A stretch of DNA of 29,985 nt from an uncultured Clostridia bacterium (GTDB taxonomy: Bacteria > Bacillota > Clostridia > Christensenellales > UBA1242). The notes beneath the pieces were generated by a model. It ran no database searches. It was given only the letters and a program-made list of their open reading frames with translations, and was not told the origin of the DNA. How positions within the stretch are numbered: position 1 is the first letter of the stretch; each line of letters opens with the position of its first letter. The DNA is taken from positions 1 through 29,985 of the forward strand of contig CALWKJ010000003.1 in assembly GCA_944381225.1 (NCBI GenBank), in the 5' to 3' direction. The translations under genes and the position numbers were made by a program. Shown here piece by piece: positions 1 to 11,000 of this stretch.

Positions 1-3000
1 TATCTAGGTGATGAAAGTCAGTCATATTCTGTAAATTTAATATCAAAAAATTTAGAAAATGTAAAAGATAGTTTTATTGTTGCAGATGGAGCACAAATTA
101 TATTTGATGACCCTGCAAATAATAGTCCGTTTAAAATAATAGACAAGAACAGCGTGGTTGCGGGCATAGTTGTTTTGGCAAATTATTACGAAGATGGCAA
201 AATTACAGAAGGTGTTGTTTCTGGTTTTGCAGACGTAAATAATGGAATAATATATTCGTGCAACACGAGAGGAAGAAAAAATGAGAATAACTTCAAAATT
301 ACAGGTTCAATAACAACAAACAGACCTGCAAGTGGTTTTGTATACCAAAATTCTGGGCTTATAAAGGAATGTTATTCTAACTTGGACGTTGTTTCATACT
401 ATAAAGGAAATGCGTCAAGTTCGGGCAATAATTCAAATAAGGTTGCTGTGGCTGGGTTTGTGATTGAAAATAATGATGGAATAATTTATGATTGTTATTC
501 TGCTGGCTCAATTCAAAATTACAATCCAAATAACGCAAGTGAAACGTACAATTTAAATATGTACCTCTTTGGACCAGGAAAAGTTTACAACAGCTTTTCA
601 ATAACAAGGTTGATTGATGGTAATTTGTTAGATTATTATTCTATTTCATCTAGAAAATTTGCCTTTGGCAAAGATTGCGAAAATTGTTTCTATGACAAAT
701 ATGCTTGTGAGGCACGACTAAGCAGTGATAGCGGTGGAGAGCAAAAGGTTACTGAAGATGTAAGTATTCCATATATTGATATTAGCAAGCAATTTAAAAC
801 AAGTGGTTATGCGAATTCAAAAAACTTAAAAATAAACACAAATTACAACTACGGTTATGGTTCATTTGTAAACGGAGCATACGGAGCAATTGAATACATG
901 CACCACGCAACAGGTACGGGAGTGGATGATGATTATTTTCAAGTTCCAAACCTTGGAAAATTAATGCAAATTTCTTCAAATACAAATAAAACAAATACAA
1001 ATGAAATAAATACGAATGAAACAAATACAAATGAAACAAATTTAGATAAAAAAACATACTACGTTTTGGTGAACAACATAAATGCTGAGTATGTAACCGA
1101 TGATGTTCATTGGAATAGTATAGACATAGAAAATGTGTACTTAACGGGACTTGACAATGTTTCTTCAACCATGCACTATATAAAAAATTTAAATTCAATG
1201 GGTGGAGGAATATTTGATAATGTAAAAAATAGTCAAATCTATAACATCATTTTGGAAAATATAAAAATAACAATAACAAGTAACAAAATAAATGGCAAAA
1301 CAACTGCTTATGTTGGATTTTTGGCAAATGAAGCGAACTTGTCAGAAATTAAAAATATTGAGATACGAACAAGTGCTTCATCTACAAACACATTGACAAT
1401 TAATGGCGAAAACATATCTGAAATTGTTTTTGGAAACATAGTTGGAAAACTTGGAGATGACTCAACACTTGAAGCATGTGATTTTGTTTCATTAAACACA
1501 AGCAGTGCATCTCAAAGTGAATATATTTTTAATATAGACTATAATTTAAACTTTACAATAGGTGGAATGGTTGGCGAACTTAATGGCGATAATGCAACGA
1601 TTACAAATTCAAGCATAACAAAAACTATATACATTGACTATGGGCAAGAAAAAGAAAGCAATATTGATGGCAACACCATAATTGTTGGTGGAATTGTTGG
1701 AAGACAAGTAAATGGCAAGGTTACTAATTCTTATTTAAATAGGTCGTTACACCTTTTTGATGGAAAATCAAATGAAGTTCAAAACAATAATGTATCAATG
1801 CAAGATGTATACAGTAATGTTTCTAATTTAACACTGTATGCAGGTGGTATTGTTGGATATAGCGATGAAAAAAATTCCACAACTGACAACAACACAACAA
1901 CAACATCTAATAGTATAGAAAAGTGCTACATTTTGAGTGGAGTTGATATTATTGCTGGAAATCATTTTTCATTTAAAACTTCGTATGTAGGTGGCATATG
2001 TGGTTATGGTGGAAATATTATTAATTGCTACAGCAAGGCTAATTCAGTAATTGGATATGCAACATATCAGCAAAGCAAAAAGGAACTTGCAGACTTTAAA
2101 TCAATTGACGGCTTTTTGCCAAGTGATGAGGTTGTTTATAGCAGAAGTGGGCTGCCGATTTATAAAGATGATATTGTTGTTTATAAAACTGTAACACAAG
2201 AAGCATATGTTTCAGGCATTGCAAATGCTTATAATAGTGTAAGCGAAGTAGTTAACTATTGTGACACAATACAAGGTGGTATGCAATCTAGAAATCTTTA
2301 TGCATATTATGATACAAGTGACTTTCTTAAAGCGCTATGGAACTCTGTAGGGTATGGTTTGTTTTCATGGGGTAGAAAGATATTGCTAGTACATGGTATT
2401 TTGGGTGGAATACTTATGACAGGTGGATTGGCAGTAAAAGCATTGTGCCCAGTAACAATAGATAGATATTATTTTGATGGCAATGGATATAATTACACTG
2501 AAAATTATTTTGATGAAATTCCTAAAGAAGTGTGGAAATTTGATAATTTTAGTTTAACCGTAGGAACGCCTTCATATATTACTCAAGGAAACGGCTTTAA
2601 TGAAATTGCTCCAAATATAAAAAGTGGGTCTTCATGGAATGGACTTTCTGTTTACGAAAACAATAATAAAAAATATTATTACACTGAAAGTGAAGTTTTG
2701 TATATACAAGATATATATTTTGATTCTATAGGCTTTGCAAAAAATCAAAATGGACAATCTTCAACAACTCAAAACGATAGTTCTTTAAATACGTCAAGTG
2801 CTATATCTGTTGCTGGACAAGTTTTAGAAGAAATTCAAATAAATAATTCTACTTATTACGCAGTGAATGACAATGGCAATGAAAACGGACAGGGCAATGT
2901 TTTTGATAGTTATGGTTTGGTTTATAGCACAAATGTATATAACAAGATTAGTAAAGACACCTCAATCCAAGATTTACCAACGGATTGGAATTGGGAACAG

Positions 3001-6000
3001 TGTCAAGATGGAACATGGGTGCCATCTGGAACGGTTGAAGTTAGCAGAACGAGCTTAGGTGAGTTTGTTAATGGCAATACAATTATTGATGACAACCATG
3101 CAACATTTAACATTTCAACAGTTGAAGAATACAGAATGTTGAGTATTATTATAAATGAATTGCCTAGTGCAACCGACATAAGTGATTTTGCAAATGACTA
3201 TGCAGGTGAAAATGAAAGTTCGGAAGACTTAATTTCATATTTAGAAAAATTGCAAAAAATTATACAAAGCACAGATGAAGCAAGTTACACAATTAATTTT
3301 GTACCTAAAAACGGTAAAAATAGCATTAATTTAATTAATGTTAACCCATTGGGTACAAGTGAATATCCATTTAATGGCGAATTTGTGGCGGCAAATAGAC
3401 AGTCAGATTTGGGTTATTTTACCTTAAACGAAATTAAAACTGCAATTAGAGGCGATAACAATAGCGGTGGTATTTTTGGGAATGTTAAATATTTAAAACT
3501 AAGCAACCTAAATATTTCTTATTCTTCAAACAATACTTTAAATAGTAACTCAAATTCGTCAAACATTGGTGGAATTGTAGGCGTTGCAAATGAAAATGCA
3601 AAAATTGACATCACAAACGCAATGATATCCTTTAACATAGACGGCGAAGAACAATCTATGGCAACAGATACAACTAACAATAATACAACAACCTTAATTT
3701 CTCCTGTTGTGGGATATATGCAAAAGGGTTCAAGTCTTGCAATAAACAATGTTATTGTAGAAGGCAATATTTCAACCGTAAATGATGAAAATAAGAGCAA
3801 CGTGGAATATGTTGGCGCTATTGTTGGTCATGCAGTGTCATCAACATTTGACATTTCTGAAGTTAATGCACAACTTGAAATTAATTCTAGTTCTTACACA
3901 AGCATTGTTGGTGGCTTATTTGGCAAAATAGAAGATAGCGATATCACATTAAAAGACATTACTTTGCAAGGAAACATAACAAGTGAAAGCGCTGGAGTAC
4001 AAAATGAGGGAAATTTGGCAATTGCCGCAGGGGTAATTGGAGAATTAGAACTAACTAAAAATGCAAATTATACATTTGAAAATGTCTATATTAATTTTAA
4101 AGAAATTTCAGCAAAGGCAAGTGCAAAAAATGTTACAACATATGCTGCGGGACTTATTGGATATATTTCAGAAGGCGTTAACAATATTGAATTTGATATA
4201 ATGAATTTAAATATAGGCTATGCAGATTATTACACTTACCAAAACAAGTCTGTTATTTCATCTGGGTTAAATGCAAAAGAGTATAGCAATAAAGCATATT
4301 CAGACATTTACATTGGAAACAGAATAAATGCTGCTTCGTTAATAGAATCTTTGCAAAACAATTCAAACATTTTGGTTAATGTTTCTTGTTTGTCTTTGGC
4401 AAAACCAAGTTACGAAGATTTGCCAGTTGACGATACTACTAACTTGTTATCGATATCTGCCAAAACTGTAGCCAATGAATTTGAAAAGTCTAATGTCAGT
4501 CTAGATTATTCTATTTCTAATTTAAAATTTGGAAGTCAAGCCATGAGACTAGAAGTGTACGAGTGCGAAACGGAATTCAATAATTCTGAAAATTCTTATA
4601 TAAATGGTGAACAATACGTTTCTTATGCATACACAACAAATTATTATATAATTGCAACAAGCATTGCTGAAATGATAGGAGATGGAGAAACTGTTGAGTA
4701 TTACATAGGTGAAAAGAAAAATGATGGTTTAATATACGAAATATATGATGGTTCAATATACGAAATAGAAGATAGAATTTATAGGCTAAAAATAAATGGA
4801 CAAAACAATGAAAAGAATGATTTTGATATTACCGACAGTTATGAATTGCAATTTGTAAGAGCAAATGTTTACACAACAACTAAAAATCCATATGCAAACT
4901 ATGAAAACACTTCGTTTGATTTAAATAATAGATATTCAAATTTTATGCCTAAAGATTTAGATAATGCATTATTAAAAGAAGATTCTATTGAAAACAATAA
5001 CAGTGAATTAACTACATATAAATACAGTAGGGCCTCTTATAATGATGTTGAGACTTTTGACAATTCTAATTTAAGTAAGTATTCAGTTAAGGAAAATCGT
5101 ATTCCATTAAATTTGAGTGTTTCCAAACAAAAAATTAAAGTGGATGGTATTAATGCAAAAATCGAAACAGAAACATTGTTGTGGAACACAATAGGGGTAA
5201 CTAATGATAGCGAAAAAGCCAAGTTAATGCTTAATTATAGATTAATTACAGATAATTCTTCTGGAAATGCAGATATTGACAATGAAAATATGACTCCTAT
5301 TAACAATAAAGTTACCACAAAAACGTATTCAAAGGTGTTATGTGAGATTGAAAAGGCATATTCTTGTGAGGGTGAATGGAATGAGTTTGGAAAAGTTTCA
5401 TTTGTTGATGAAAAAGGTGCAAGCATAGATGCAAATGTTAATGATTTATATAAAGAGACATACAATTATTCATTTAATGTAAAAACACAAGGAACTGATA
5501 TTAAATTAAACGAGGATATAACATTACATAACGATAAACTTGACAGTGGAATTATTGTAAGCATGGGGTCTACAATTAAAATCGATAGCCAATCTGCTAC
5601 TTATCAAACCTTAATAATTTCTACAAAATTAACAGATAAAGAAAGAGCTTATAGAGATTTTGTTTATGTTATAAAAGGAGACCAAATTGCGTCGTTAGGT
5701 TACATTGAATATACGCTTTATGAAGGCGAAATAACGGCACAAACGCCAAGGAACAGCATGTTTTTCCCAGACAGTCCTTTAATTGTAAACAAATATGAAA
5801 ATCATTTAATTTCATTAAGCAGTATAAAATTTAGTTCATTGGATGAATCATTCACTGACGAAAATTTTGAATATTCTCTTACTCAAAAAATTTACGACAT
5901 AAATTATGTTATAGAAGAAGATGCTAGTGGTGGATATCAAATAAAAACAACAAGCACCGAAAAAAATGTTGAAAATACTTTTACAATATACAATGTTAAT

Positions 6001-8046
6001 TACGATAGTGGTGAGTATGAAATAAAATTTAAACTAACAACACAAACAACAAAAAAACCAAGCGAAGAAAAAATTGAATATAGTGTAACATTAATAGATA
6101 ATGAAAAAGGGTTTAGCGTTATTAATAATGCGTTTGTTGATGGTAAACAAGCAAATGGGTTTGTTGTTAATAGTGTATTGGATGGCGATTCAAAATATTA
6201 TTACTTTGAGTACACAAGCGACCTTATAAATGTTTATGAATTAACAAAAATAAACGAAACTAATTTTAAAAAAAATGGCGAACCAATGGCAAAATATGAA
6301 TTAGACGGAACAAGTGCGTCCGAAACAAAATTGCAATATGAAGACATTGTTGTAACATACTATTATGGGACAAATTCAACATATTTCAAAATAGGTAACG
6401 GTGATTATTATTCGCTTGCAGGAATATATACTTTATCACTTGAACAAGAAAATGCTTTACTTGTTTTGGCAAGTGGAAATAAAACTTATAAAATTGATTT
6501 GTCAAATGATATTAATTTAAAAGTATTAATATATAATCTTAATTTAGGTGATGGTTATACTTACACCATAACCGAAAATTATGCTGATAATTTAATTACC
6601 ATATCGTCTTCTCAAAATGACAAAACAATAAATGTTTCATGGACATACAACAATGAAAAACAACTAAGTGAATTAACTGGTACAAATGAAGATTTTGCTT
6701 TAAATATAGTTTTAAAAGGTACAGTTGACGAAAAACCTGAAAATAAATTTATAGCCGTTTACGAAAAAGGAAACGAAAAAAGCATATTTAACATTTCCAC
6801 AGATTTAAGTAATTTAATTTATGAATATATAAACACAACTGGCGATGTTGCATTGTATCTTAAAAATGCAACAGAAAGTACAAATGCAATTAATATTTCA
6901 GATTATGAAACATTAATAGAATCTTCAAATTTAACTTTGTTTAAACAAATAAATGGTGAATTTGTTTGCATTTCAGACTTAAATGTTGGTGAAAATTTTT
7001 CAGAATATACAAACACAAAAATAAGTGAAGTTGAAAATGTATTTGTTAAAACAGATGATTCTACAAAGAATATATTTGATTATATACAAATATCATTTGA
7101 TAATGGTAGCACAACTTTAACATGCAATTTATATATTGAAGTTGTTGCAAATGAAAGCAGTAGTACTATAAATGTTTATAATTATAACTCTATTCAAGAT
7201 ATAACTATTAGTTTAGAATACAATGAAAGTATAATGGTTGAAGCCATTCACTATTCAATGGTTAATATAACTAATAACGGTGAATATAAGAATATTATTT
7301 ATATTAAAGATTACAATACGGTTTTAAGATTAAATTATCAGGCAAGTGAGTTTAAATTAATTCCATTTAATAACAGTTATGCAATTTGCATTAACAACAT
7401 TAACAACCAAGAATGCTTCACTTTGGAAGATGGATACTTAATAAACACAAACATTGCTGGCGGAGCAATAAACACATCAGTTGCAAAGATAGGAAATGAA
7501 CCACCTTATTATTATAGTTTTGGAATAAAGAACTTTGCACAAATTCTTTATAATTGTGCTCAGTACACCACTTCAAGCGGAGAAGTAATTAATGTTAACG
7601 AATATGTATTTGTAAAAAATCAAATTAATCTTGAGAATGTCGAAAACTCGGAGAACTTTACCATTGTAGGAACTGCAAGTGAAACGACTATAGAAGTTTC
7701 GAGAAAAATTGTAGATAAAGACGGAAAATATCAAATAACAGATATTGTTACACAGGGCGAAAACAAAATGCAATACACATACACCATGAATTTGGGATTT
7801 GAAATTTTATACATAAACGCAGAAACGCCAAGTGATGACAATCAACAAAATTTAGGCTACAAAATAGAAACAATCACACTGTATTATGAAGGGAATGACA
7901 ATTTTGATATTACAAATGAAAATGGCGAGAATAGTGCTACAAAACTTCAAAGGAGTATTATCTCAATAGGCTCAACAAGTTTTGATGTGGTATTTGGAAT
8001 TGTTGAAACATCATTAAATATTGATTTAGAGCAAAGCACAACATAA
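1..8046 (+). CDS. Giant GLUG-repeat surface protein, 5' end missing
   Basis: The frame is open from base 1 to the TAA at 8044-8046, so this is the last 2681 codons of a larger gene. The GTG at 154 is internal and lacks a ribosome binding site. GLUG-like repeats recur over about bases 200-4200; examples are SGFVYQNSGLIKECYS (about 331), VGGIVGRQVNGKVTNSY (about 1684), YVGGICGYGGNIINCYS (about 1987), IGGIVGVANENAKI (about 3565) and VGGLFGKIEDSDITL (about 3907). GLUG repeats are known from secreted bacterial adhesin-like proteins, so a cell-surface role is inferred. Bases 979-1041 encode an NTNET tandem repeat. A lone hydrophobic stretch lies at 2380-2445. From about 4500 to the end the protein is Asn/Ser/Thr/Glu-rich, probably beta-structured, and I recognise no family in it. 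No LPXTG or C-terminal membrane anchor is present. If it resembles the next gene, it is anchored as a lipoprotein through its missing N terminus. It ends 22 bp before the next gene and is probably co-transcribed with it. The exact function is unknown. Confidence 0.9.
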   Translation, partial: YLGDESQSYSVNLISKNLENVKDSFIVADGAQIIFDDPANNSPFKIIDKNSVVAGIVVLANYYEDGKITEGVVSGFADVNNGIIYSCNTRGRKNENNFKITGSITTNRPASGFVYQNSGLIKECYSNLDVVSYYKGNASSSGNNSNKVAVAGFVIENNDGIIYDCYSAGSIQNYNPNNASETYNLNMYLFGPGKVYNSFSITRLIDGNLLDYYSISSRKFAFGKDCENCFYDKYACEARLSSDSGGEQKVTEDVSIPYIDISKQFKTSGYANSKNLKINTNYNYGYGSFVNGAYGAIEYMHHATGTGVDDDYFQVPNLGKLMQISSNTNKTNTNEINTNETNTNETNLDKKTYYVLVNNINAEYVTDDVHWNSIDIENVYLTGLDNVSSTMHYIKNLNSMGGGIFDNVKNSQIYNIILENIKITITSNKINGKTTAYVGFLANEANLSEIKNIEIRTSASSTNTLTINGENISEIVFGNIVGKLGDDSTLEACDFVSLNTSSASQSEYIFNIDYNLNFTIGGMVGELNGDNATITNSSITKTIYIDYGQEKESNIDGNTIIVGGIVGRQVNGKVTNSYLNRSLHLFDGKSNEVQNNNVSMQDVYSNVSNLTLYAGGIVGYSDEKNSTTDNNTTTTSNSIEKCYILSGVDIIAGNHFSFKTSYVGGICGYGGNIINCYSKANSVIGYATYQQSKKELADFKSIDGFLPSDEVVYSRSGLPIYKDDIVVYKTVTQEAYVSGIANAYNSVSEVVNYCDTIQGGMQSRNLYAYYDTSDFLKALWNSVGYGLFSWGRKILLVHGILGGILMTGGLAVKALCPVTIDRYYFDGNGYNYTENYFDEIPKEVWKFDNFSLTVGTPSYITQGNGFNEIAPNIKSGSSWNGLSVYENNNKKYYYTESEVLYIQDIYFDSIGFAKNQNGQSSTTQNDSSLNTSSAISVAGQVLEEIQINNSTYYAVNDNGNENGQGNVFDSYGLVYSTNVYNKISKDTSIQDLPTDWNWEQCQDGTWVPSGTVEVSRTSLGEFVNGNTIIDDNHATFNISTVEEYRMLSIIINELPSATDISDFANDYAGENESSEDLISYLEKLQKIIQSTDEASYTINFVPKNGKNSINLINVNPLGTSEYPFNGEFVAANRQSDLGYFTLNEIKTAIRGDNNSGGIFGNVKYLKLSNLNISYSSNNTLNSNSNSSNIGGIVGVANENAKIDITNAMISFNIDGEEQSMATDTTNNNTTTLISPVVGYMQKGSSLAINNVIVEGNISTVNDENKSNVEYVGAIVGHAVSSTFDISEVNAQLEINSSSYTSIVGGLFGKIEDSDITLKDITLQGNITSESAGVQNEGNLAIAAGVIGELELTKNANYTFENVYINFKEISAKASAKNVTTYAAGLIGYISEGVNNIEFDIMNLNIGYADYYTYQNKSVISSGLNAKEYSNKAYSDIYIGNRINAASLIESLQNNSNILVNVSCLSLAKPSYEDLPVDDTTNLLSISAKTVANEFEKSNVSLDYSISNLKFGSQAMRLEVYECETEFNNSENSYINGEQYVSYAYTTNYYIIATSIAEMIGDGETVEYYIGEKKNDGLIYEIYDGSIYEIEDRIYRLKINGQNNEKNDFDITDSYELQFVRANVYTTTKNPYANYENTSFDLNNRYSNFMPKDLDNALLKEDSIENNNSELTTYKYSRASYNDVETFDNSNLSKYSVKENRIPLNLSVSKQKIKVDGINAKIETETLLWNTIGVTNDSEKAKLMLNYRLITDNSSGNADIDNENMTPINNKVTTKTYSKVLCEIEKAYSCEGEWNEFGKVSFVDEKGASIDANVNDLYKETYNYSFNVKTQGTDIKLNEDITLHNDKLDSGIIVSMGSTIKIDSQSATYQTLIISTKLTDKERAYRDFVYVIKGDQIASLGYIEYTLYEGEITAQTPRNSMFFPDSPLIVNKYENHLISLSSIKFSSLDESFTDENFEYSLTQKIYDINYVIEEDASGGYQIKTTSTEKNVENTFTIYNVNYDSGEYEIKFKLTTQTTKKPSEEKIEYSVTLIDNEKGFSVINNAFVDGKQANGFVVNSVLDGDSKYYYFEYTSDLINVYELTKINETNFKKNGEPMAKYELDGTSASETKLQYEDIVVTYYYGTNSTYFKIGNGDYYSLAGIYTLSLEQENALLVLASGNKTYKIDLSNDINLKVLIYNLNLGDGYTYTITENYADNLITISSSQNDKTINVSWTYNNEKQLSELTGTNEDFALNIVLKGTVDEKPENKFIAVYEKGNEKSIFNISTDLSNLIYEYINTTGDVALYLKNATESTNAINISDYETLIESSNLTLFKQINGEFVCISDLNVGENFSEYTNTKISEVENVFVKTDDSTKNIFDYIQISFDNGSTTLTCNLYIEVVANESSSTINVYNYNSIQDITISLEYNESIMVEAIHYSMVNITNNGEYKNIIYIKDYNTVLRLNYQASEFKLIPFNNSYAICINNINNQECFTLEDGYLINTNIAGGAINTSVAKIGNEPPYYYSFGIKNFAQILYNCAQYTTSSGEVINVNEYVFVKNQINLENVENSENFTIVGTASETTIEVSRKIVDKDGKYQITDIVTQGENKMQYTYTMNLGFEILYINAETPSDDNQQNLGYKIETITLYYEGNDNFDITNENGENSATKLQRSIISIGSTSFDVVFGIVETSLNIDLEQSTT
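979..1041 (+). repeat. 15-bp tandem repeat encoding NTNET units
   Basis: Four in-frame 15-bp units lie at 979-993, 994-1008, 1009-1023 and 1024-1038, plus one further Asn codon. They encode NTNKT, NTNEI, NTNET and NTNET. The units differ by only a few bases, and the length is a multiple of three, so gain or loss of a unit would keep the frame. The stretch is probably a flexible hydrophilic linker between the GLUG-like blocks of the surface protein. Confidence 0.85.
4723..4770 (+). repeat. 24-bp tandem duplication in the surface protein gene
   Basis: Two adjacent in-frame 24-bp units (4723-4746 and 4747-4770) encode DGLIYEIY and DGSIYEIE. They differ at one base in the middle and in the last codon. 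This looks like a local slippage duplication inside the coding region. Confidence 0.7.
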
Positions 8047-8068
8047 AAAGAAAAAACGGAGAGAAAAA

Positions 8069-11000
8069 ATGAAAAAAATTATAACTATTTTAAATATTTT
8101 TATAATGGCACTGTGTGCCATAACACTAACTGCGTGTGGTGAAAATTTTGACAAATTTTCTCTCTCTTTTTCTAGTACAAGCATAGAACTTACAACCAAT
8201 GAAGAAAAAGAATATGAAATAACTATAAACAATTATTTTAATACAGATGTTAATTTTGATTTTTACTTAGATAAAAAAATAATCGACATTGACGAAAATA
8301 ACATAGTAAACATGGGAGATGGAGTTTATAAAATTAAAATAAAAGCACTAATGACGGGCACAACAACTCTAACTATTACTCTTTTAGAAGGGAATAAAAC
8401 TTGTTTTGTGCCAGTTAGCGTTTATGAGCCGGTTAGTAATTTTAATTTAAAATCTAATCAAAACTTGTATGTAATAAGAGGTCAAGGCATAACTTTTTCA
8501 AGTGACATGTTTAGTTTTGAGCCAGAAAGCACGCTTGAAAAAGAATTAATTTTTAGCGTTGATTCAGTAGTTTTGGATAATAACACATACAATGCAACAT
8601 CACAATCTCCAAGCGATGTGACGGTTACGGCAATAAGTGCACATAATGAAAGTTTATCATGTGAATTTAATTTAAAAGTGTTAGATGAAATTCAAACAAA
8701 CGATATTGAGTTAAGTTATAATAATGAAATAGTTTTGCCTATTAATGAAGATGAAAATAGTTTTATTGAAATTATAACAAACAGCACAGAGCAATTAAAA
8801 AAGACATATACAATGGTATATGATTCAAACAAAGAATATTCTTATTCTTTCATATCAAAAAGAACTAATGAAATATTTAATAATTCAAAATTGGAATTAG
8901 AAAATAAATATGAAATTGATATTGTTCAACAAAAAGAAAATTTGTTAGAAGATTCATTAATTGTTAGAGTTTATTATACAAATTTCCCACAATATTACAA
9001 AGATGTAGAATATAAAATTTGTTTTGTAACTGTTCCAGAAAAATTAAGAATTAACAATCAAATAGATATTAATCAGGTAAATTTATTTGATAACAATTTA
9101 CAAGCAAACATACAAAAAGCAAAACTTTCGGTTACTCCAAAAAACTCTACATATACCAAAATTCAAGCAGAATTTTATGTGGAAGATAAAGAAAGTGGAA
9201 ACATGACAAAAGTTATGTATTCACAAATAAAAGAATATTTGTGTGTTAAATACAAAGGTATTGAAATAACAGACAATCAAATTTTTGATGACCTAACTGC
9301 AGAAATTGAATATTATGGCATAAAAGTTTTGCCATCCGATTTATATGGAGAAAATATACGCATTAGATTTGTGTGCTATTCAGATTATTTGCAAACTCCA
9401 ATATACAACGAAATTCCTGTTATAATACGAAAAAGTGCAACCGATTTTTATGTTGCAGAAGAATACACCGACTCAACAATTTATGTTAGCTTAAATCAAG
9501 GAGAAGTTACATTTAATGATTTTGTTGTTAAAGAAACAGATGCCTATGTTGGCGAAATAGTTGCTGTTGCAGATTATTTAAGTTCGGGTTATGTTGAAAT
9601 AACTCAAACGGGTGACAATTTGGCTTCTATTAACATTAAGCCATTAAAACAAGGACAAGCTGATTATACTCTTATTTTGTCCAGTGGCATTTCAACAAGA
9701 ATAAAAATAATTGTTAGAGAAGAATTTAACATTGATAATTTTTGGTTGTATGTTTCTCCAAATAACACAGATTATGTCGCAGAAGTAAATTACAAAGATT
9801 TAAGAGGAAACTCTACTTTAAATAGCGTTGTGCTTAGAGGTCTTGGGGAATTTGAGATAATTACAAACATTGAGCCTAAAAATATAAATAAAGAAATGTA
9901 TTCTTTGCAATTTGTTAGCGAAAATCCAGATGCCATTCAAGTTGATGGCACTAAAATAAAAGCAAAGACAATAGATAATAAAAGTTATAACATTTTGGTA
10001 ACATTAAACATTATGCACGTTGAACAATTTAAAATTGTTCCAAATCCAGAATATCAAAATAACATTGAATATTCTTTTGATGTAAAATGTTTTCAACCAA
10101 TTTCATCTTTTAGTGTTGTTGGCAAAAATGCTGGAATTTTAAATTCTACTTATACATCAAAAACAGATGTTTATGTGGGAAACATTGGGGAAGTTGATAT
10201 GCTCATGGCGCAGGTCAATTTAAAACTTTTAATTGACAATGAGGAACCAGATGACACAGATGAAAGACTAATAAGCGTTGATTGGTTATTTTCATGTACT
10301 TATATAGAAACATCGCCAAATGTTTATGAACTTAGTGAATCTGGTTCTCAAATTGGATATTTTTATGCCGACACGCTTACTTTTGAGTGTAAAAGTTCAA
10401 ATTCAAGTGGCTATATAAAAATCACTGCTCAAATTATGGAATATGGCAAAGTTGTTTCTGCTTCGATACAAATTAACATTCAAACATATGTGCAAGTAAA
10501 TAGCATATGGCTGAATAATTATGTTGACCAAATTTATTTGGATGCAGTATACAAAGAAATAAAACTATATCCATATGTTGTGCCTACAAATGCAACAAAC
10601 AAAAATTATGTCGTTTGGTTTGAACCAAAAAATGGCACATCTTCTGCAATTGTGCAAATTGAATATGATTCTTCATATATAAAATTAACTTATGCCGGAA
10701 GAGGTGGTGGACAAGGAGTTCTTCACATTGTGCCAAGTTCAAAATTTAATGGGGAAACTGCAGGAGATGTTTATTATGAATCGTCACTAAATTTGGAAGT
10801 ATACATAGGTGAAGGCACTGTTAATAATCCTTTGCACATCAAAACATGGGAAGAATTTAAAAATATTGATTTATCAAAACATTATATTATTGATACAATA
10901 ATTGACGCTCAGGGAGAAGAAATATATCCACTAGGCGAACTTACAGGTGGCATTAAAGGGTATTTAACAAATGTTTCAAATCAAGTGGTTAATTACGAAA

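Noticed and set aside
154..156. GTG as the start of the first giant gene
   Set aside because: The frame is open from base 1, no Shine-Dalgarno sequence precedes it, and the upstream codons continue the same kind of sequence; the gene is simply cut by the window edge.
331..510. Recurrent CYS/CYY cysteines at the ends of GLUG repeats as a novel cross-linking motif
   Set aside because: A Cys-Tyr at this place (for example KECYS, YDCYS) is, to my knowledge, common in GLUG-type repeats of Clostridia and needs no special explanation.
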